From positions 1 to 16,836 of the forward strand of contig NZ_JBIYSM020000061.1 in assembly GCF_044759095.2 (NCBI RefSeq): a DNA stretch of 16,836 bases. The letters run 5' to 3'. The notes below the pieces were generated by a model. That model was not told where the DNA came from. It was given only the letters and a program-made list of their open reading frames with translations, and made no database searches. Within the stretch, counting starts at the first letter, position 1. The number at the start of each line of letters is the position of its first letter. This document shows positions 13,142 through 16,836 of this stretch, piece after piece. This DNA is from JBIYSM02 sp044759095. Lineage in GTDB: Bacteria > Bacillota > Bacilli > Brevibacillales > Brevibacillaceae. The translations under genes and the position numbers were made by a program.

Positions 13142-14203
13142 GTGCAGGAGATTACCATAGAGGAGCTGCTTCACCAGGGATATGGCAATCTGATTGACGT
13201 ACGCTCTCCGGGAGAATTTGCCCGCGACACCATTCCGGGAGCCGTCAACATCCCGTTGTTCAGCGATGCAGAACGTGCACAGGTAGGCACTGCCTACAAA
13301 CGCGAAGGACAGGCTGCGGCACAGTGGCTGGGCATGCAAATCGTCTCCCCAAAGATGGAGGAGCTGATGCGGGCCATCCGCCAACGAGCCGAGGAGCTGG
13401 GGGAACCTCCGACGATTTTCTGCTGGCGCGGGGGGATGAGAAGCCGGGCGATGGCTACCTTCGCCACCTTTTCCGGGATACCTGTCCGCAGACTAACGGG
13501 GGGCTACCGGGCCTACCGCCAGCATGTCGTGAGAACGATTGAGCCGTATGAACTGAAAATGCCGGTGTTTTTGCTCCACGGCATGACCGGAGTAGGCAAG
13601 ACCGAGCTCTTGCGCCGTTTGGAAGCAAAGGGATGCCCGGTACTCGATTTGGAGCGAATGGCAGGCCACCGCGGCTCCGTGTTTGGCCACATCGGAAAAG
13701 GGAAACCGGCGAATCAAAAGATGTTTGACGCCCGTCTGTTTGAAGCGCTGCGCCGTTGCGAGAATGCTCCGTATCTGCTGATGGAGGCGGAGAGCAAGCG
13801 GATCGGCAACGCGGTGCAGCCCGCCTTTTTGATGGAAGCAAAGGAACAGGCCGTCCACATCCGTCTGCATGCTCCGCTGGACGTACGCGTGCAGCGTTTG
13901 TACGACGAATATGTTGTGCCGTTTGCGTGGCGGCCCGATTTTGCGGAAAAGGTGATCGCCTCTTTTTCGACGATTGCAAGGCGAATTCCCACGGAACAGG
14001 CTGCTCTTGCGCGAAATGCCCTCCAAGCGGGAGATTACAGGTCGGCGATTGCCTCTTTACTCGTCTACTACTACGACCCGCGCTACCAAAACAAGCAAAA
14101 CGGGTACGTCCCGTCGTTTCATCACCACGTGGACGCAAGCGATTTGGATGAAGCCGAAAGACAGATCATTTTTATGATTGAGGATACTTTGAAATTCCGG
14201 TAA
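13142..14203 (+). CDS. mnmH: tRNA 2-selenouridine synthase
   Basis: The 353-residue enzyme replaces sulfur by selenium in 2-thiouridine at tRNA wobble position 34, using selenophosphate and a geranylated intermediate. An N-terminal rhodanese domain has the active Cys94 in FCWRGGMRS; a P-loop domain follows with GMTGVGKT (147-154). Length and domain order match MnmH/SelU. GTG at 13142 is chosen: AAGGTG precedes it by 8 nt and the product starts VQEITIEELL, in line with the family. An upstream in-frame ATG (13106, 365 residues) has no good ribosome site and lies inside the selD -10 box, but cannot be excluded. Divergent from selD. Confidence 0.93.
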   Translation: MQEITIEELLHQGYGNLIDVRSPGEFARDTIPGAVNIPLFSDAERAQVGTAYKREGQAAAQWLGMQIVSPKMEELMRAIRQRAEELGEPPTIFCWRGGMRSRAMATFATFSGIPVRRLTGGYRAYRQHVVRTIEPYELKMPVFLLHGMTGVGKTELLRRLEAKGCPVLDLERMAGHRGSVFGHIGKGKPANQKMFDARLFEALRRCENAPYLLMEAESKRIGNAVQPAFLMEAKEQAVHIRLHAPLDVRVQRLYDEYVVPFAWRPDFAEKVIASFSTIARRIPTEQAALARNALQAGDYRSAIASLLVYYYDPRYQNKQNGYVPSFHHHVDASDLDEAERQIIFMIEDTLKFR

Positions 14204-14218
14204 AATATTTTTTATTAA
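14189..14218 (+). promoter_or_regulatory. Possible promoter of the first aminopeptidase
   Basis: TTGAAA (14189-14194), in the last codons of mnmH, and TATTAA (14213-14218) are 18 bp apart within an AT-rich stretch. Transcription would begin near 14225, about 30 nt before the ATG at 14257. No terminator separates mnmH from the peptidase, so readthrough is also possible. Confidence 0.4.
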
Positions 14219-14256
14219 TTGATTGTCGGAAAAATGAAACAAGGAGAGATGTTGCG

Positions 14257-15369
14257 ATGATGGATCCACGCATCGGCAAGCTGGCGGAGAACCTCTTGAA
14301 CCACTCCGTTCGCTTGCAGGAAAACGAGCATGTGCTGATCGAGGTGCGCGGTGAAGGGCACGCACTGGCGAAAGAATTGGTCAAGCAGGCATATGCGAAA
14401 GGGGCATTTCCTCATGTCCGTCTCGTTCACCCGGGTATCCAGCGGGAGCTGATGATGGGCGCAACCGAAGAGCGGGCCGCTTTTGTGAAAAAATGGGATG
14501 AGACCATGTTTCAGGACATTCACGCCTGGATAGTCATTAATGGCGCCACAAACGACAGCGAACTGTCCGACGTCCCCGTTGAACGTCTCCGTGCCCATCG
14601 CAATGTCATGCAGCCCTTGAGCGATTCCATCATCTCCAACAAGCGCTGGAACCTGCTCAACTACCCGACCCCGTCCATGGCGCAAAGTGCCAACATGTCG
14701 AGTGAAGCGTTCGAGGACTTTTTCTTTGACGTATGCTCGCTGGACTATCAAAAGATGCACGAGGCGTTTTTGCCGTTGAAGGAGCTGATGGATCGCACCG
14801 ATCAAGTGCGGCTGGTGGGACCGGGAACAGATCTGACCTTTTCCATCAAGGGCATTCCCAATGTAATTTGTTCCGGCGAAAACAACATTCCGGACGGAGA
14901 GATCTTCACCGCTCCTGTACGCGATTCCGTGAACGGCACCATTCACTTCAACACCCCGACATCCTATCTGGGCACCAAGTTTGAAAACGTGCGCCTCACC
15001 TTTGAGAACGGCAAAATTGTCGAGGCGACGGCCAACAACACCAAGCGGCTGAACGAGATTCTCGACAGTGACGAAGGGGCGCGTTATATCGGCGAATTTG
15101 CCATTGCCGTCAATCCGTACATTCTGCATCCGATGAACGACATTCTGTTTGATGAAAAAATTGCCGGCAGCTTTCACTTTACGCCCGGACGTGCCTACGA
15201 TGATGCGGACAACGGCAACCGCAGCCAGGTTCACTGGGATATGGTGAACATCCAACGGCCGGAGTACGGCGGCGGGGAGATCTGGTTTGACGGCGTGCTC
15301 ATAAGAAAAGACGGCCTGTTCGTCCACGAAGCGCTGCTCGGGCTCAATCCGGAAAACTTAAAAGGCTAA
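14257..15369 (+). CDS. M29-family metallo-aminopeptidase, paralogue 1
   Basis: The 370-residue cytoplasmic enzyme removes N-terminal residues from peptides using two metal ions (peptidase family M29, AmpS/AmpT). Probable metal and catalytic residues are Glu215 (PDGEIFT), Glu280 (IGEFA), His307 and Tyr314 (FHFTPGRAY), His326 and Asp328 (VHWD). It is about 40 residues shorter than Bacillus AmpS, and the gap between the last two histidines is short, so it belongs to a shorter subfamily. AGGAG lies 10 nt before ATG 14257; ATG 14260 is an equal alternative. A strong terminator follows, then a paralogue of the same orientation. Intact. Confidence 0.9.
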   Translation: MMDPRIGKLAENLLNHSVRLQENEHVLIEVRGEGHALAKELVKQAYAKGAFPHVRLVHPGIQRELMMGATEERAAFVKKWDETMFQDIHAWIVINGATNDSELSDVPVERLRAHRNVMQPLSDSIISNKRWNLLNYPTPSMAQSANMSSEAFEDFFFDVCSLDYQKMHEAFLPLKELMDRTDQVRLVGPGTDLTFSIKGIPNVICSGENNIPDGEIFTAPVRDSVNGTIHFNTPTSYLGTKFENVRLTFENGKIVEATANNTKRLNEILDSDEGARYIGEFAIAVNPYILHPMNDILFDEKIAGSFHFTPGRAYDDADNGNRSQVHWDMVNIQRPEYGGGEIWFDGVLIRKDGLFVHEALLGLNPENLKG

Positions 15370-15377
15370 CTGACGAC

Positions 15378-15409
15378 AAGTCTCCTGTGTTAGGCAGGAG
15401 ACTTTTTTT
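15378..15409 (+). terminator. Strong intrinsic terminator between the paired aminopeptidase genes
   Basis: AAGTCTCCTG (15378-15387) pairs perfectly with CAGGAGACTT (15395-15404), 7-nt loop, with seven T residues ending at 15409. It separates the two paralogues into independent transcripts. Confidence 0.95.
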
Positions 15410-15420
15410 GCGGACAAAGC

Positions 15421-15453
15421 ATCTCTCTGATTTTCTTCTGACAATTGAGAGAT
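15421..15453. repeat. Inverted repeat upstream of the second aminopeptidase
   Basis: ATCTCTC (15421-15427) and GAGAGAT (15447-15453) form a perfect 7-bp inverted repeat with a 19-bp spacer, in the 80-bp gap between the terminator and the second peptidase. TAGCAT at 15452-15457 could be a -10 box. The repeat would then overlap the promoter and could be an operator; evidence is thin. Confidence 0.3.
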
Positions 15454-15490
15454 AGCATGGAATCAGGATGCCAAGAAGGAGGAACTGACT

Positions 15491-16615
15491 ATGAAAGATT
15501 GGCGAATCGGCAAAACGGCGGAAAACCTGATTTCGTACAGCCTGGATGTTCAGCCGGGAGATAACGTGATGATCGCCGTCCACGGCGAAGGGGAGATGCT
15601 GGCGCAGGAGCTGGTGAAACAGCTTTACGCAAAAGGGGCCCGACCGTTCATCCGGCTGTATCATCCGGCCATTCAGCGGCAGTGGCTGAAAGGGTTGACA
15701 GAGGAGCAAATGACGCAGCTGGTGAACTGGGAAGAGGCGATGTGGTTTGGCATCCAGGGTTATATCGGCATTCACGGCGCTGTCAATGACAGCGAATGGA
15801 GCGACGTCCCGGAAGAAAAGTTTCGCGTATTCTCTCAAGGATTTAAACAGGTCGGCCATCATGTCGACAACAACATAAAAGCGGTGCGCATCAACTACCC
15901 GACGCCGTCTCTGGCGCAGAAAGCCAGAATGTCTACGGAAGCCTTTGAAGACTTCTACTTCGACGTCTGCTCGATGGATTACCGCAAGCTGCACGAGGCC
16001 TGCCTGCCGCTTCTCGAGCTGATGGAGCGCACGGACCATGTTCGCATTGTCGGACCCGGCACCGAGTTGACCTTTTCCATCAAAGGAGTCGGGAAGAAGA
16101 TTGCCGCCGGCAAACGAAATGTTCCGGACGGTGAGGTGTATACCGCTCCTGTACTTGATTCGGTGAACGGCACCATCAGCTGCAACGTGCCCAGCCAGTA
16201 CATGGGGGCGTCGTTTGATCAAGTCCGTTTTACCTTCCGGGAAGGGAAAATCGTCGAGGCGACAGCCAACGACACCAGGCGGTTGAACGAAATTCTGAAC
16301 AGCGATGAAGGAGCGCGCTACACCGGCGAGTTTGCCATCGGGGTAAATCCGTACATCCTGCATCCGATGAACGACATCCTGTTTGATGAAAAAATCGCCG
16401 GGAGCTTTCACCTGACGCCGGGCCGGGCTTATGAACAGACGGATAACGGCAATCGCAGCCTGATCCATTGGGATTTGATTTGCATCCAGCGTCCGGAGTA
16501 CGGCGGCGGGGAAATCTGGTTCGACGACGTGCTGATTCGCAAGGACGGTCTGTTTGTTCACGAAGCGCTGCTTGGCCTCAACCCGGATCGGTGGAAAGGA
16601 TCTCCTGAGTGTTGA
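15491..16615 (+). CDS. M29-family metallo-aminopeptidase, paralogue 2
   Basis: This 374-residue protein is a close paralogue of the preceding one with the same function and the same putative metal residues: PDGEVYT, TGEFA, FHLTPGRAY and IHWD. From about residue 150 to the end the two are nearly the same, while the first 140 residues differ in many places, mainly in the helices around the peptide entrance of family members. AAGGAGG is 8 nt before ATG 15491. The C-terminus has four extra residues (SPEC) after the conserved KG, and its TGA overlaps the start of the 39-bp repeat, suggesting the tail was altered when the repeat arrived. Own control region, no shared operon. Confidence 0.9.
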   Translation: MKDWRIGKTAENLISYSLDVQPGDNVMIAVHGEGEMLAQELVKQLYAKGARPFIRLYHPAIQRQWLKGLTEEQMTQLVNWEEAMWFGIQGYIGIHGAVNDSEWSDVPEEKFRVFSQGFKQVGHHVDNNIKAVRINYPTPSLAQKARMSTEAFEDFYFDVCSMDYRKLHEACLPLLELMERTDHVRIVGPGTELTFSIKGVGKKIAAGKRNVPDGEVYTAPVLDSVNGTISCNVPSQYMGASFDQVRFTFREGKIVEATANDTRRLNEILNSDEGARYTGEFAIGVNPYILHPMNDILFDEKIAGSFHLTPGRAYEQTDNGNRSLIHWDLICIQRPEYGGGEIWFDDVLIRKDGLFVHEALLGLNPDRWKGSPEC

Positions 16616-16694
16616 CATCGAATACAGCCACAAGGAAAGGGTTCGGGGCCCCGCCCGGCGAAGAAAGGGACCCCACTCGGCACAGCGATAGCTA
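16614..16694 (+). repeat. Modular repeat, copy 3, truncated
   Basis: The first 39 bases (16614-16652) are identical to 409-447. They are followed by an 18-bp spacer (GCCCGGCGAAGAAAGGGA) and by the left half of the hairpin module: CCCACTCGGC (16672-16681), identical to the left arm at 10187-10196, plus the loop CAGCGATAGCTA. The right arm and T-rich tail are missing; unrelated sequence starts at about 16695. The repeat overlaps the stop codon of the second aminopeptidase. Confidence 0.8.
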
Positions 16695-16836
16695 GTTACT
16701 CCTGAAAAAATCGTTTTTTGGCAGAAGCATCTCATTGTGGTGAATCTCAGGGGGCTACTGTGTAACTGTATCCGTTAATCGTTGCTTATTTGGCCATTTG
16801 GGCTGCTCTTCTGAGGTTATGAGCCCAGATTCCGAA
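16695..16836. other. Non-coding end of window; possible edge of an inserted element
   Basis: No gene was recognised here. AAAAAA-TCG-TTTTTT at 16705-16719 and a 9-bp hairpin (ATTTGGGCT 16796-16804 with AGCCCAGAT 16822-16830, one G-T) are visible. The abrupt break of the hairpin repeat at about 16695 suggests that what follows was inserted or rearranged, but no transposase is seen before the window ends. Confidence 0.3.

Noticed and set aside
1..16836. CRISPR array, toxin-antitoxin, restriction or other defence system
   Set aside because: No regularly spaced repeats and no protein with nuclease, toxin or methylase-specificity motifs of such systems were found; the genes are metabolic or envelope genes.

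Overview
The window reads like the chromosome of a moderately GC-rich, Gram-positive endospore-former of the Bacillota, most likely the Brevibacillus/Paenibacillus group. This is inferred from strong AGGAGG-type ribosome sites, a secreted SLH-anchored DUF4855 protein, Bacillus-type ThiN and YpsC-like proteins, a GbsA-like aldehyde dehydrogenase and paired M29 aminopeptidases. It is mostly housekeeping and metabolic genes. I saw no prophage, CRISPR array, intact transposase, rRNA or tRNA.

Layout. 1-480: an upstream terminator, the frameshift-less tail of a lost gene (alpha/beta-hydrolase-like), then a 39-bp repeat fused to a terminator hairpin. 494-2045: a sigma-54 type promoter and a betaine-aldehyde-dehydrogenase-like gene. 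2092-2659: a bidirectional terminator and a convergent exported stalk-domain protein. 2910-3587: ung. 3608-3763: a strongly folded non-coding element between the convergent ung and thiN. 3776-5095: thiN (-), a one-helix membrane protein (+) and a 2Fe-2S ferredoxin (-). 5240-6127: a tandem-GNAT protein, followed by the zinc-finger stub of a lost Fpg/Nei glycosylase (-). 6389-10129: a YpsC/RlmL-type rRNA methyltransferase and a large SLH-DUF4855 surface protein, probably co-directional. 10145-10254: a terminator and a second copy of the hairpin repeat. 10257-11534: an MFS efflux-type transporter (-) preceded by a roughly 400-nt leader with a possible leader peptide, alternative hairpins and a terminator. 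11997-14203: selD (-) and mnmH (+), divergent, which together make the selenophosphate and install it in tRNA. 14257-16615: two paralogous M29 aminopeptidases, each with its own control region. 16614-16694: a third, truncated copy of the modular repeat.

How the genes relate. The selD/mnmH pair is the only clear pathway unit: SelD supplies selenophosphate for 2-selenouridine at the tRNA wobble base, and the Cys form of SelD means it does not itself need selenocysteine. The rest are independent transcription units separated by good terminators.

Most interesting for follow-up: the 156-nt folded element at 3608-3763; a family of modular repeats whose hairpin stems covary around a conserved loop (CAGCGWTAGYTAA), always downstream of + strand genes; the sigma-54 promoter of the aldehyde dehydrogenase; and the attenuator-like leader of the transporter.
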